From Chondrosia reniformis (Eukaryota; Porifera; Demospongiae; Chondrillida; Chondrillidae), in assembly GCA_947172415.1 (NCBI GenBank), contig OX359202.1:622501-686500 (forward strand): a stretch of 64,000 nucleotides of DNA, read 5' to 3'. The notes under the pieces are model-generated. The model saw only the letters and a program-made list of their open reading frames with translations, had not been told where the DNA came from and ran no database searches. A program made the position numbers and the translations under genes. How positions within the stretch are numbered: position 1 is the stretch's first letter; each line of letters starts with the position of its first letter. Below, piece by piece: positions 11,415 through 23,352 of the stretch.

Positions 11415-13160
11415 ATATAGAAGCCTTCCTCGAGGAAGCTCTGTCTGCAAACAGCAGTTGCATAAGGACTCCTAAATCTCCATCAGTAAAGAGGAAGAGA
11501 TTGAGAACTGTTCCTACTACAGCAGATCGTATACTGGACCAGAAACAGTAGGTGACTTTAGTAAGTTGCAATCATTATTAAATAGCAATCTAAAGTGTGC
11601 AGGTATAAGTGTATATTTTACAAATATCTTTCCTTCATCCTCGTATCCAGACATAAACAATTTGGACTGGGGCAGTGCTAATCTGTTGGCATGGCACTGG
11701 GTAGTGTAGTGTACGTGTGGAATGCTGACACCAGCTCCATCAAGGAGCTCTGTCGGACTGGATTCACCTCTCAGTACATCACTGCTGTTAAGTGGGACCA
11801 AAGTGGTAGACTGTTGGCAGTAGCCACAAGTGATGGCGAAATACAAGTGAGAGTTGTGCAATATCAGTTACCATGATGATATTTGTTAGGATAAAAAATT
11901 AAAACTAACTTGGCATTATATACTATACCTGATGAAACATTGTATTGACGTTACGTATTTGAAGTGAATAATAATAAGAAGTGAATGAGACGCGTACATG
12001 TATTAAAAGTCATAATAATTCAACTACTATACTAGCTTGTCTAATAACTACCATGGTTCTATCACCAGAAATGGAATTTTACCATTAACATGAATAATTG
12101 TATATTTATTTATATATTTTCTTGTAACTCTTCAGATTTGGAATGTTGAACAGTCAAAGAAGGTCCGGTCCTGTCAGTCCCATTCTACCAGAGTTGCCTG
12201 TTTAGACTGGAACAAGACGTTACTGGCCTCTGGTTCAAGAAGTGGATCGAGAAGTGCACATTTACAACACCAGAGGAAGGAACATGCTTGTAGAGACTGT
12301 GAAAGGACACAAACATGAGGTGTGTGGAATAAAGTGGTCGCCCAACGGTCGCTACCTTGCCAGTGGAGGTAATGACTGCCTAGTCCAGGTATGGGACATT
12401 TGTGGGAGGAGTCCCTGGACCACTCCCAAACACACCTTCAATTAAGGAGCACATGCAAGGCAGCAGTCAAAGTGAGTGTTTCGTCACATTCAAGTGTGTG
12501 AGATATACTACAAGTGACTAGTCCTTTTGATGTGTCTTATAACTGGAATGTTTGGTTAAGTTTATATATACTGTATATACGTAAGTATGTCATTTGTTGG
12601 TTACCATGACAACCCCTTAATGTTCCTTTGCCCATGTCAGGCCCTCTCCTGGTGTCCTTGGCAGTTGAATCTTTTGGCTACCGGAGGAGGTAGCTCAGAC
12701 AAGACAGTCAAGTTCTGGAATATCACATCTGGTCAGTGCATGAAGACGCTCACTACAGATTCACATGTGAGCAAAGATAACACTTGTACCTCATGTAACA
12801 CTACCCTCTCCCCCATCCCTCTGTTGTGTTGTGACTTCTTCTCTTCCTCCCATCCAACAAGTGTCGAGAGTGTTGTGGAGAGAGGGTCATCGTGAAGTGT
12901 TGGTAGCTCAAGGCTTTCCCCAGAACCAGTTGGTCCTCCTCCAGTACCCCTCCCTGCAGTGTGTGGCCGAGTTGAAGGAACACGAGGGAAGGATACTGCA
13001 CACTTCCCTCTCCCCAGATGGGACTACAGTGGCCTCAGTTGGAGCTGATGAGACATTGAGGCTGTGGAAGTGCTTTGCTGGTCAACCTGATGCATGGAGC
13101 TGTGACTCATTTCTCTTCAAATAAGAAGAGATTGGACAATCATCTAGTGTCACCTTTTAG
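11415..13160 (+). pseudogene. Cdc20-like pseudogene, copy 2
   Basis: Exons 2-6 of the Cdc20-like gene can be followed in order on the plus strand, with splice sites mostly kept. Exon 2 (about 11430-11560) lacks four bases at the LDAPE site, exon 3 (about 11650-11850) lacks two bases at LAVAL, and exon 4 has a four-base insertion near 12243. Two further small insertions break exons 4 and 6. The C-terminal [10 protein letters not shown] block is at 13045-13080. Exon 1 with the C-box is absent. This is clearly non-functional as a WD40 protein. Confidence 0.8.
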
Positions 13161-13367
13161 CATGTTAAGATAATCAACATTTTGAATCTAGTTCTAGTGT
13201 TTTTAAGATTTTGGATAACATTATTCATTTCAATCACCAAGGGGATTTCCCTGAATTTTTCAACTCCTTACTTTAATTCAAATATATTTGTACAATAATA
13301 TCTCTATTACATTCATTACAAACACACTACTGCTTTGTTTATATTGTTTTATAAAACTGTATAAAAA

Positions 13368-16300
13368 TTACAAACACATTGTAAGTAGTTCAGTTTTGTT
13401 TGTACAACAGTCGTTACCTATATAACCACCACATACAAATACTACATTAGAGGTAATAGGTGCTACACATGGTATAGCACATTCTGTACTAATGTTGCCC
13501 ACTGCTGTCCATCTCTTCTCAATTGGGTCATACACAAAAATGTCTGACCTTCCTTTGTTGGCTGATCTACCAAACAAGACTGGCAGCTTGCTGTTGGGTA
13601 AGAGAGATGATCCATTAAATGGCGAATCAGCTATCTTCTTCCAAGTGACTGGTGATGGTGTATTATCTCTGCTCTGTACTGACTGTTGTACTGCACTCCA
13701 CGGTAACCTCCAATACTTTTTATTCGGCTTCTTTGCAACATTCCCTCCTCCTATATACACATATCCACTGGAAATAGCCATACCACATGTATGTATAGGT
13801 TCTGGTAACTGTAGACTCTCCAGAGAGTACCACTGCTTTGATTCTGTGTTTAACACTTCAACTGTACTCACTGCTGTTCTAGCACACACTCCATCAGCTG
13901 TGATCAAAAGGTTATCTTTAAGTGCTACTCCTAATCGAGTTCTAGGTGTTGGCATAGGAGGGTAGATTTCTTCCCAATGATCATTAACATATGTAGACAG
14001 CTTTCCTGTATCTTTACCGGTAACTGCATCCTCTCCTCCGATCAGTGTCAGATGACCTTGCATAATGTCTGCTCCACAGCGGTATTGTGGGATATCTGAA
14101 ATTGTGGTCCATTTCTGATCATCAATATGGTAGACCTGCATCACCTTGCAAGGTTCAAAATTACCTAGAACTCCTCCTGTAACGAAGACCTTACCATCAA
14201 GGTAGTGTGCACTTGCACCCCAAACAGCTACTGGCATATCTGGTAAGTTTAACTTACGAAAGTGATGACCACTTAAGAGCATATCACTCCTGAAACACTA
14301 CAAAACAGAAATTATATTCATTTGCAAGCTTTCAATATTACAATCAGATGATAATTTATGTATATTAAATTACAATATTAAAATATCATTACAGGAAACT
14401 ACAAAATAAGGTTACCATATGTTCTCTAATTTTTTGGCAGAGCAAAAAGCAGATCCAAGTCGGCAATTAGGAATATATGGGTCACAACCAGAAGCATGAC
14501 AAAGGATTAGGAAATTACGATGACTAATTAGAGTACGCGACGGAATAATGGGAAATAAAAAGGCGAAATTTTTCAATTTCCTCGACAGTGTGTAGGCCTT
14601 GTTTACCACACTTCTTGTTCCTGCACCTTTCTTCTTCCCATCAGTGGACACTTCAGTAGCTGGTTCTTTGGAGCTGGACGGTAGCGTTGAGGACTGACCA
14701 TGCAGTAGTTGGACCAGAAGCGGGTGCTGGTCGCAGGTTGTAACACTGCAGAAAATAGGGTGTACCACCAGATCAGGACAATCTCTTAGTAGGCTTGAAG
14801 AACTCGGTTATGAGCTCTTCTTTGGTAAAGGTGTTGGAAGAGTCAAATCAACAATCTATTCCACGGTCGATGCATCAGAGTCGTCACTAAATCGCCCGCC
14901 AGAATCGCTGTCCCAAGACATTTCGGGTGGGGATGGAGTCGCTGTTGGCCATCTGTTGGGAGTTCGATCGTCAGAAAGAGTGGGAGACTTAGACACGTCT
15001 GGAAGGCCTTCTTGGTTGTCCATATCGATGCAATCTGTGGATGCTGACGGTTCCTGTGGATAACAAATTAGAGTCCAAGACTAAGAATTAGGGAAACCCA
15101 TTTTTCATCAAAAATTAGAGTACAATCCGACCCTATTTAGGCAGGTGCCGAATAATTAGGGGGCTGAAAAATTGGAGAACATATGGTAACTAAGGAAGTT
15201 ATACAAGTTCAATAAAAATATTCAAAAATGAAGTTAAAAAGTAGGGATGGCACTATAACAGTGATTGGCACATCTAGAAAAAGTAACGAAACAAGACAGT
15301 GATCATATGGTAAGGCTAACTTTGCAGAAGTGGCATGTTGAAACTTAACTATACACTATGTTTGGGCGCATCATGGATATATTAGAAGATGGATTACGAA
15401 CTATGATCATTGACAAATACTTTTTAACTTACAAAGGGCACCACCTTCTATGTTTTTAACCACAGTCTGATAAATATCATGTATAAGGATTGTACATGTA
15501 AGGATTGTAAGCACCTTTAGGAGGAGTTACTGGAAATGTTTATATGTTATATGTATTATGGCATAGAAGATACATGCAGAGGATACTTATACAGTTATCA
15601 CTACATTTGGGGTATCATCAGCTATGGAGTAATTTACAATTAGGCACAGAGGTGCTAAGTGCCAGACAATGTACATGTAGCAATGTGACAGACAACCCTT
15701 ATTGGAAAATGAAAACAAGATATTACAAGAATGGGAAATCATCCAGTTAAACACACTCAATAATACTCTTGACAACATATTGACACATCTTCTTACTTCA
15801 CTTTCATGAATCAGATCAGAATGTGCCATTATCTTTATCAGATCAGGTGTCTTTATCAGATCATGGACTTTTCTAATATCAGGTCTGTTCTTGTAGTCAT
15901 CCTTCAGACACAACTCTATCAACGGCTTAAGAGGATGTTCAATTGGCAGTTTGGACAAATCACCTCTCCGACGCTCCAACTCTGATGTCACTCCAATACC
16001 AACCAGACCACGTGTCGGTTCACACTGAGTAGCAATCTGCAACATCAGCACTCCTAAGGAGAACACATCCACCTTCACACTGAAATGAGAATCGCCACCT
16101 TTCAGTGCTTCTGGTGGCATGTACACGACATTACCAGGAGCAGTAGTGCTCATGTATACGTCTCCATTCTCCAGCAGTTTGGATTGACCGAGGTCGCTCA
16201 CTTTCACGCTACCGTCTTCACCGATCAACACGTTTTTATCCGTCACGTCGCGATGGGCCACGGGAGGATTCCTTTCGTGAAGAAACTTTAGACCAGACGC

Positions 16301-16663
16301 AATTTTCAGGCATATTTCCAATTGTCTCTTTCGGCTCAAAGTACCGCGATTTCGACTGAGATACTCACGGAGATTCTCCTTCATTCGTTCTAGAACCAAC
16401 ATGGGCTCGCCGCTCCTGCTTTCGAAGGCACCGTACGATTTGACGATATTGGGGTGGTCCTCGAGACTGGCTAGAAGCTGACATTCTCTGATAAAATCCT
16501 CGAGAGGTTTACCTTGAGCTATCGCACTGTGGACAGTTTTCACTGCTACAGGGCGACCATTGAATTCTCCTTCTCGTACAGCACCATAAGCTCCTTGTCC
16601 AAGTTCTTTGGAAGAAAGTTTCAATTTAGCAGGGCATTTTGGGAGGCGTGTACGTTCAGCCAT
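13368..16663 (-). CDS. Kinase-Kelch fusion protein, copy 3
   Basis: The kinase exon is 16663-15797 (289 residues to the GTAAGA donor) and the Kelch exon 14297-13368 (309 residues plus stop). Both boundaries are phase 0, giving about 598 residues. It is identical in translation to copy 4 in the other palindrome arm. The kinase keeps VAVK, HRDVTDKN and DLG, and has a longer tail than the other copies. If the donor is not used, the frame stays open to 15587. The intron contains a 772-bp TA-flanked element at 14415-15186 and no linker exon that I can find. Confidence 0.7.
14415..15186 (-). mobile_element. 772-bp TIR element in kinase-Kelch intron
   Basis: Termini read CCATATGTTCTCTAATTTTT and its near inverse, flanked by TA. 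Copy 5, which lacks the element, keeps the empty site AGTTAACC at about 40660. The motif CTAATT recurs at many places inside, like subterminal repeats. A mirror copy lies at 24830-25601. Two coding-looking stretches are described there. Confidence 0.65.
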
Positions 16664-16670
16664 ACTTTAC

Positions 16671-16735
16671 GAGTGGGAGTGAACGGCTGATCACGAGTGG
16701 GAGTGAACGAAGATCACGAGTGGGAGTGAACTTGG
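16671..16735 (-). promoter_or_regulatory. 23-bp tandem repeat, three units
   Basis: Three units of the kinase promoter repeat directly upstream of the copy 3 start codon at 16663. The mirrored promoter at 23216-23349 has six units and explains the whole 69-bp length difference between the palindrome arms. Confidence 0.6.
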
Positions 16736-16749
16736 CGATTTTTTATATA

Positions 16750-17950
16750 CAGTACAAGTTACAATATAGCTACTAAGGTAATCTAATATAAATAATATAA
16801 ATAATTCATATGGCTCCAAGAAAGGACCTAGAAACAGAATGGGTGTATTATCATAAAGTTTATGGTATAAAACTCATTTTAAATAAGGGATTTTTCATTT
16901 AGGCCTCCGTTTGTTAGAAAACAGAGGACAAAGTCTGCATATAAAATGCCATAGAACTATAAAAAAACCTATAGGAAATTTATATTAAAACCATGTGTTA
17001 TATTGATAAAAATGTTCAATTTGTCAGATAACTGTGAAACAAACATATATCATGGTATATGTGCATAAGAAACGTCTGGCGAAGTTTTGGTTAATTAAAT
17101 GAGCAAAATAATCAAGATATAATAAAGAATTCAAGGTTACGATTGCGCAATCTGGTGATGTTTTGTGATGTTTCTCTAGTGCGTCAACAACACCTTCGTA
17201 TGTCGCTCCGTATATACACATTTTGTGAATCATGTGACGTTGCGTAAACGTCACCGCCTCGTTGCTAAAGAAGATCACCCTTCGAGAACAGCTATGAAAA
17301 GTCGACGCTCTCCTACGAGAAGGAGCTACCGAATAAACGAGTTGTAGCGAAGGTTAGATAAAGCGTATTTGTATACGTTCATGTTAAGTTTAAGCCAGAA
17401 TTGTTGCTATACATAGGACAATTCTGCCTCAAACTTAATGGGAACGTATACAAATACGCTTTATCTAATCTTCGCTACAACTCGCTTATTCGGTAATTTA
17501 AGCTCTGTCTTCTCTTCTTATGTTTTTTGTTCATGCATATTTTTTTACTTGCAATTGTCCATGTGTAGGAATAAGGAGTGTTATATATTATGCATGTTTA
17601 AATACAATCAAGTACTACACAGTGCAAGTTACAAATTTATACACGGATGCAAGTGACTCCCGAGATAATCACACTGAGGTAGATAATATAATATAGATGC
17701 AAATGACTCCGAAAATAATCACAATCAGGTATGTAATTAAACACTACAAGACTTTAGCCACACTGAAATTCTCAACTTCTGCACACAGAGTAGTAGTCTC
17801 TACAGATCATATAAGGTTAAACACATGGCCTTCCAATTACCTTTTCACACCTTAGTATAGACTGAAGATGATGCATCTGCATGCCATTATCAGCAAAAAT
17901 TCCAGTCTCATGTAGGGGGTCTCAGCCAATAATCACCGCGGATTTGACTT
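16750..17950. repeat. Foldback-related module, left palindrome arm
   Basis: Left part (about 16750-17340) is the module seen at 10516-11165, with the small conserved ORF at 17024-17278 on the minus strand. A hairpin follows at about 17340-17490, both arms carrying AAATACGCTTTATCTAA. From 17490 to 17950 the sequence matches one arm of the foldback element at 8935-10515. No gene is recognised. Confidence 0.5.
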
Positions 17951-17959
17951 GATATATAT

Positions 17960-18150
17960 ATAAGACTCACATGCAGGATCACATATGAAGGATTGAATTC
18001 CCATAAACCTCTGGCCCAGTGGAGAAGAAGACAAGGAGAAAACTCTTTTATCCTCATCCAAAGCTCTCACTAGGTATACGTACGTAGTTCCCTATAGACC
18101 TTTACTTAAAGTAGATGTAGCATGTAAGAATGGTGTGTTAGATAATTCAT
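17960..18150 (+). repeat. Dispersed repeat, copy 2
   Basis: Same family as 11170-11360, containing CTGGCCCAGTGGAGAAG and ending near a GTTCCCTATAG block. The hammerhead core region is decayed. It lies just upstream of a Cdc20-like pseudogene, as at 11170. Confidence 0.5.
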
Positions 18151-18194
18151 ACTTATGACTGCATGCACAAGTTCAGTGTAGACTCCTTATTCTT

Positions 18195-19933
18195 CTGTAT
18201 AGCTAAGTTATATAGAAGCCTTCCTCGAGGAAGCTCTGTCTGCAAACAGCAGTTGCATAAGGACTCCTAAATCTCCATCAGTAAAGAGGAAGAGATTGAG
18301 AACTGTTCCTACTACAGCAGATCGTATACTGGACCAGAAACAGTAGGTGACTTTAGTAAGTTGCAATCATTATTAAATAGCAATCTAAAGTGTGCAGGTA
18401 TAAGTGTATATTTCACAAATATCTTTCCTTCATCCTCGTATCCAGACATAAACACTCTGGACTGGGGCAGTGCTAATCTGTTGGCTGTGGCACTGGGTAG
18501 TGTAGTGTACGTGTGGAATGCTGATACCAGCTCCATCAAGTAGCTCTGTCGGACTGGATTCACCTCTCAGTGCATCACTCCTGTTAAGTGGGACCAAAGT
18601 GGTAGACTGTTGGCAGTATATAGCCACAAGTGATGGCGAAATACAAGTGAGAGTTGTGCAATATCAGTTACCGTGGTGATATATGTTAGGATAAAAAATT
18701 AAAACTAACTTGGCATTATATACTATACCTGATGAAACATTGCATTGACGTTACATATATTTGAAGTGAATAATAAGAAGTGAATGAGACGTGTGTTAAA
18801 GTCATAATAATTCAACTACTATACTAGCTTGTCCAATAATTACCTTGGTTCTATCACCAGAAAAGGAATTCTAGCATTAACATGGAATTATAATTTATTT
18901 ATTTTCTTGTAACTCTCAGATTTGGAATGTTGAACAGTCAAAGAAGGTCCGGTCCTGTCAGTCCCATTCTGCCAGAGTTGCCTGTTTAGACTGGAACAAG
19001 ACGTTACTGGCCTCCGGTTCAAGAAGTGGAGAAGTGCACATTTACAACACCAGAGCAAGGAACATGCTTGTAGAGACTGTGAAAGGACACAAACATGAGG
19101 TGTGTGGACTAAAGTGGTCGCCCAACGGTCGCCACCTTGCCAGTGGAGGTAATGACTGCCTAGTCCAGGTATGGGACACTTGTGGGAGGAGTCCCTGGAC
19201 CACTCCCAAACACACCTTCAAGGAGCACTAGGCGGCAGTCAAAGTGAGTATTTTGTCACATTCAAGTGTGTGAGATATAGTACTAGTCCTTCTGATGCGA
19301 AGGATTTGTTATAACTTTCAATTTGAATGTTTAGTTACGCTTATACTGAAAATGAGCCATTTCGGTTACCATGACAACCCCTTAATGTTCCTTTGTCCAT
19401 GTCAGGCCCTCTCCTGGTGTCCTTGACAGTTGAATCTTTTGGCTACCGGAGGAGGTAGCTCAGACAAGACAGTCAAGTTCTGGAATGTCACATTTGGACA
19501 GTGCATGGACACGCTCACTACAGATTCACATGTGAGCAAAGATAACACTTGTACCTCATGTAACACTACCCTCTCCCCCATCCCTCTGGTGTGTTGTGAC
19601 TTCTTCTCTTCCTCCCATCCAACAGGTGTCAGGAATGTTGTGGAGTGAGGGTCATCGTGAGGTGCTGGTAGCTCAAGGCTTTCCCCAGAACCAGTTGGTC
19701 CTCCTCCAGTACCCTCCCTGCAGTGTGTGGCCGAGTTGAAGGAACACGAGGGAAGGATACTGCACACTTCCCTCTCCCCAGATGGGACTACAGTGGCCTC
19801 AGTTGGAGCTGATGAGACACTGAGGCTGTGGAAGTGCTTTGCTGGTCAACCTGATGGAGCTGTGACTCATTTCTCTTCAAATAAGAAGAGATTGGACAAT
19901 CACCTAGTGTCACCTTTTAGCATGTTAAGATAA
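18195..19933 (+). pseudogene. Cdc20-like pseudogene, copy 3
   Basis: Exons 2-6 in order on the plus strand. Exon 2 (from about 18210) lacks the same four bases at LDAPE as copy 2. Exon 3 (about 18450-18645) has TAG directly after the SSIK block, then a four-base insertion near 18620. Exon 4 (18920-19245) is mostly open ([10 protein letters not shown]), exon 5 is near 19406-19540, and exon 6 ends with the Met-Leu-Arg tail at 19933. Exon 1 is absent. The 3' part (19648-19933) lies outside the inverted repeat, in its central spacer. Confidence 0.8.
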
Positions 19934-20132
19934 TCAACATTTTGAATCTAGTCCTACTGTTTTTAAGATTTTGAATAACATTATTCATTTTCAATTACCA
20001 AGGGGATTTCCCTGAATTTTCAACTCCTTACTGTAATTCGAATATATTCGTACATCTCTATTACATTCATTACAAACACACTACTGCTTTGTTTATATTG
20101 TTTTCTAAAACTGTATGAAAATTACAAACACA

Positions 20133-20297
20133 TTGTAAGTAGTTCAGTTTTGTTTGTACAACACTTGTTACCTATACCACCACTACATACAAATATACCC
20201 TCCTATGCCAACACCTAGGTGTTGGTTTGGAGTAGCATTTGAAGATAACCTTTTGATCACAGCTGGTGGAGTGTGTGCTGGTGCAGCAGTGAGTACA
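20133..20297. pseudogene. Two opposed Kelch fragments at palindrome centre
   Basis: Bases 20133-20190 are the end of a Kelch exon on the minus strand (the CTNKTELLT block). At about 20192 the sequence switches to an internal Kelch segment on the plus strand (PMPTPR ... LLITAGGVCAGAAVST). At about 20295 this is fused to Cdc20-like exon 6 in minus orientation, with only a few bases shared at the join. These are the breakpoints that created the inverted duplication. Confidence 0.7.
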
Positions 20298-21735
20298 CTC
20301 CACAACATTCCTGACACCTGTTGGATGGGAGGAAGAGAAGAAGTCACAACACACCAGAGGGATGGGGGAGAGGATAGTGTTACATGAGGTACAAGTGTTA
20401 TCTTTGCTCACATGTGAATCTGTAGTGAGCGTGTCCATGCACTGTCCAAATGTGACATTCCAGAACTTGACTGTCTTGTCTGAGCTACCTCCTCCGGTAG
20501 CCAAAAGATTCAACTGTCAAGGACACCAGGAGAGGGCCTGACATGGACAAAGGAACATTAAGGGGTTGTCATGGTAACCGAAATGGCTCATTTTCAGTAT
20601 AAGCGTAACTAAACATTCAAATTGAAAGTTATAACAAATCCTTCGCATCAGAAGGACTAGTACTATATCTCACACACTTGAATGTGACAAAATACTCACT
20701 TTGACTGCCGCCTAGTGCTCCTTGAAGGTGTGTTTGGGAGTGGTCCAGGGACTCCTCCCACAAGTGTCCCATACCTGGACTAGGCAGTCATTACCTCCAC
20801 TGGCAAGGTGGCGACCGTTGGGCGACCACTTTAGTCCACACACCTCATGTTTGTGTCCTTTCACAGTCTCTACAAGCATGTTCCTTGCTCTGCATGGTGT
20901 TGTAAATGTGCACTTCTCCACTTCTTGAACCGGAGGCCAGTAACGTCTTGTTCCAGTCTAAACAGGCAACTCTGGTAGAATGGGACTGACAGGACCGGAC
21001 CTTCTTTGACTGTTCAACATTCCAAATCTGAGAGTTACAAGAAAATAAATAAATTATAATTCCATGTTAATGCTAGAATTCCTTTTCTGGTGATAGAACC
21101 AAGGTAATTATTGGACAAGCTAGTATAGTAGTTGAATTATTATGACTTTAACACACGTCTCATTCACTTCTTATTATTCACTTCAAATATATGTAACGTC
21201 AATGCAATGTTTCATCAGGTATAGTATATAATGCCAAGTTAGTTTTAATTTTTTATCCTAACATATATCACCACGGTAACTGATATTGCACAACTCTCAC
21301 TTGTATTTCGCCATCACTTGTGGCTATATACTGCCAACAGTCTACCACTTTGGTCCCACTTAACAGGAGTGATGCACTGAGAGGTGAATCCAGTCCGACA
21401 GAGCTACTTGATGGAGCTGGTATCAGCATTCCACACGTACACTACACTACCCAGTGCCACAGCCAACAGATTAGCACTGCCCCAGTCCAGAGTGTTTATG
21501 TCTGGATACGAGGATGAAGGAAAGATATTTGTGAAATATACACTTATACCTGCACACTTTAGATTGCTATTTAATAATGATTGCAACTTACTAAAGTCAC
21601 CTACTGTTTCTGGTCCAGTATACGATCTGCTGTAGTAGGAACAGTTCTCAATCTCTTCCTCTTTACTGATGGAGATTTAGGAGTCCTTATGCAACTGCTG
21701 TTTGCAGACAGAGCTTCCTCGAGGAAGGCTTCTAT
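20298..21735 (-). pseudogene. Cdc20-like pseudogene, copy 4
   Basis: Mirror of copy 3 in the right palindrome arm, cut off within exon 6 at the central breakpoint. It keeps the TAG in exon 3 and the exon 2 deletion, and adds a four-base insertion in exon 4 near 20893. Only exons 2-5 and a few bases of exon 6 remain, so the C-terminal propeller blade is lost. Confidence 0.8.
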
Positions 21736-21889
21736 ATAACTTAGCTATACAGAAGAATAAGGAGTCTACACTGAACTTGTGCATGCAGTCATAAGTATGA
21801 ATTATCTAACACACCATTCTTACATGCTACATCTACTTTAAGTAAAGGTCTATAGGGAACTACGTACGTATACCTAGTGAGAGCTTTGG

Positions 21890-21985
21890 ATGAGGATAAA
21901 AGAGTTTTCTCCTTGTCTTCTTCTCCACTGGGCCAGAGGTTTATGGGAATTCAATCCTTCATATGTGATCCTGCATGTGAGTCTT
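21890..21985 (-). repeat. Dispersed repeat, mirror copy
   Basis: Mirror of the copy at 17960-18150 inside the right palindrome arm. Confidence 0.5.
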
Positions 21986-21999
21986 ATATATATATCAAG

Positions 22000-23200
22000 T
22001 CAAATCCGCGGTGATTATTGGCTGAGACCCCCTACATGAGACTGGAATTTTTGCTGATAATGGCATGCAGATGCATCATCTTCAGTCTATACTAAGGTGT
22101 GAAAAGGTAATTGGAAGGCCATGTGTTTAACCTTATATGATCTGTAGAGACTACTACTCTGTGTGCAGAAGTTGAGAATTTCAGTGTGGCTAAAGTCTTG
22201 TAGTGTTTAATTACATACCTGATTGTGATTATTTTCGGAGTCATTTGCATCTATATTATATTATCTACCTCAGTGTGATTATCTCGGGAGTCACTTGCAT
22301 CCGTGTATAAATTTGTAACTTGCACTGTGTAGTACTTGATTGTATTTAAACATGCATAATATATAACACTCCTTATTCCTACACATGGACAATTGCAAGT
22401 AAAAAAATATGCATGAACAAAAAACATAAGAAGAGAAGACAGAGCTTAAATTACCGAATAAGCGAGTTGTAGCGAAGATTAGATAAAGCGTATTTGTATA
22501 CGTTCCCATTAAGTTTGAGGCAGAATTGTCCTATGTATAGCAACAATTCTGGCTTAAACTTAACATGAACGTATACAAATACGCTTTATCTAACCTTCGC
22601 TACAACTCGTTTATTCGGTAGCTCCTTCTCGTAGGAGAGCGTCGACTTTTCATAGCTGTTCTCGAAGGGTGATCTTCTTTAGCAACGAGGCGGTGACGTT
22701 TACGCAACGTCACATGATTCACAAAATGTGTATATACGGAGCGACATACGAAGGTGTTGTTGACGCACTAGAGAAACATCACAAAACATCACCAGATTGC
22801 GCAATCGTAACCTTGAATTCTTTATTATATCTTGATTATTTTGCTCATTTAATTAACCAAAACTTCGCCAGACGTTTCTTATGCACATATACCATGATAT
22901 ATGTTTGTTTCACAGTTATCTGACAAATTGAACATTTTTATCAATATAACACATGGTTTTAATATAAATTTCCTATAGGTTTTTTTATAGTTCTATGGCA
23001 TTTTATATGCAGACTTTGTCCTCTGTTTTCTAACAAACGGAGGCCTAAATGAAAAATCCCTTATTTAAAATGAGTTTTATACCATAAACTTTATGATAAT
23101 ACACCCATTCTGTTTCTAGGTCCTTTCTTGGAGCCATATGAATTATTTATATTATTTATATTAGATTACCTTAGTAGCTATATTGTAACTTGTACTGTAT
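22000..23200. repeat. Foldback-related module, right palindrome arm
   Basis: Mirror of 16750-17950: foldback arm, hairpin around 22450-22610, then the 0.6-kb module with the small conserved ORF at 22669-22923. No other gene is recognised in this 1.2-kb stretch. Confidence 0.5.
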
Positions 23201-23215
23201 ATAAAAAATCGCCAA

Positions 23216-23349
23216 GTTCACTCCCACTCGTGATCTTCGTTCACTCCCACTCGTGATCTTCGTTCACTCCCACTCGTGATCTTCGTTCACTCCCACTCGT
23301 GATCTTCGTTCACTCCCACTCGTGATCAGCCGTTCACTCCCACTCGTAA
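23216..23349 (+). promoter_or_regulatory. 23-bp tandem repeat, six units
   Basis: Six units containing CACTCCCACTCG abut the kinase start at 23353; four end in TGATCTTC, one in TGATCAGCC and the last runs into the ATG. The array has twice the units of its mirror at 16671-16735. Confidence 0.65.
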
Positions 23350-23352
23350 AGT

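Larger units (their letters stand above)
13347..19647. repeat. Large inverted repeat, left arm
   Basis: This 6.3-kb arm is repeated in reverse complement at 20297-26664. Matched landmarks: Kelch 13368-14297 with 25719-26648, element 14415-15186 with 24830-25601, kinase 15797-16663 with 23353-24219, Cdc20-like exon 3 with its mirror. Pairs inside the promoter repeat sum to about 39947 and pairs outside to 40016, so the arms differ there by 69 bp, exactly three 23-bp units. Near identity implies recent origin or gene conversion. A head-to-head joining of two haplotypes by the assembler would look the same. Confidence 0.85.
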
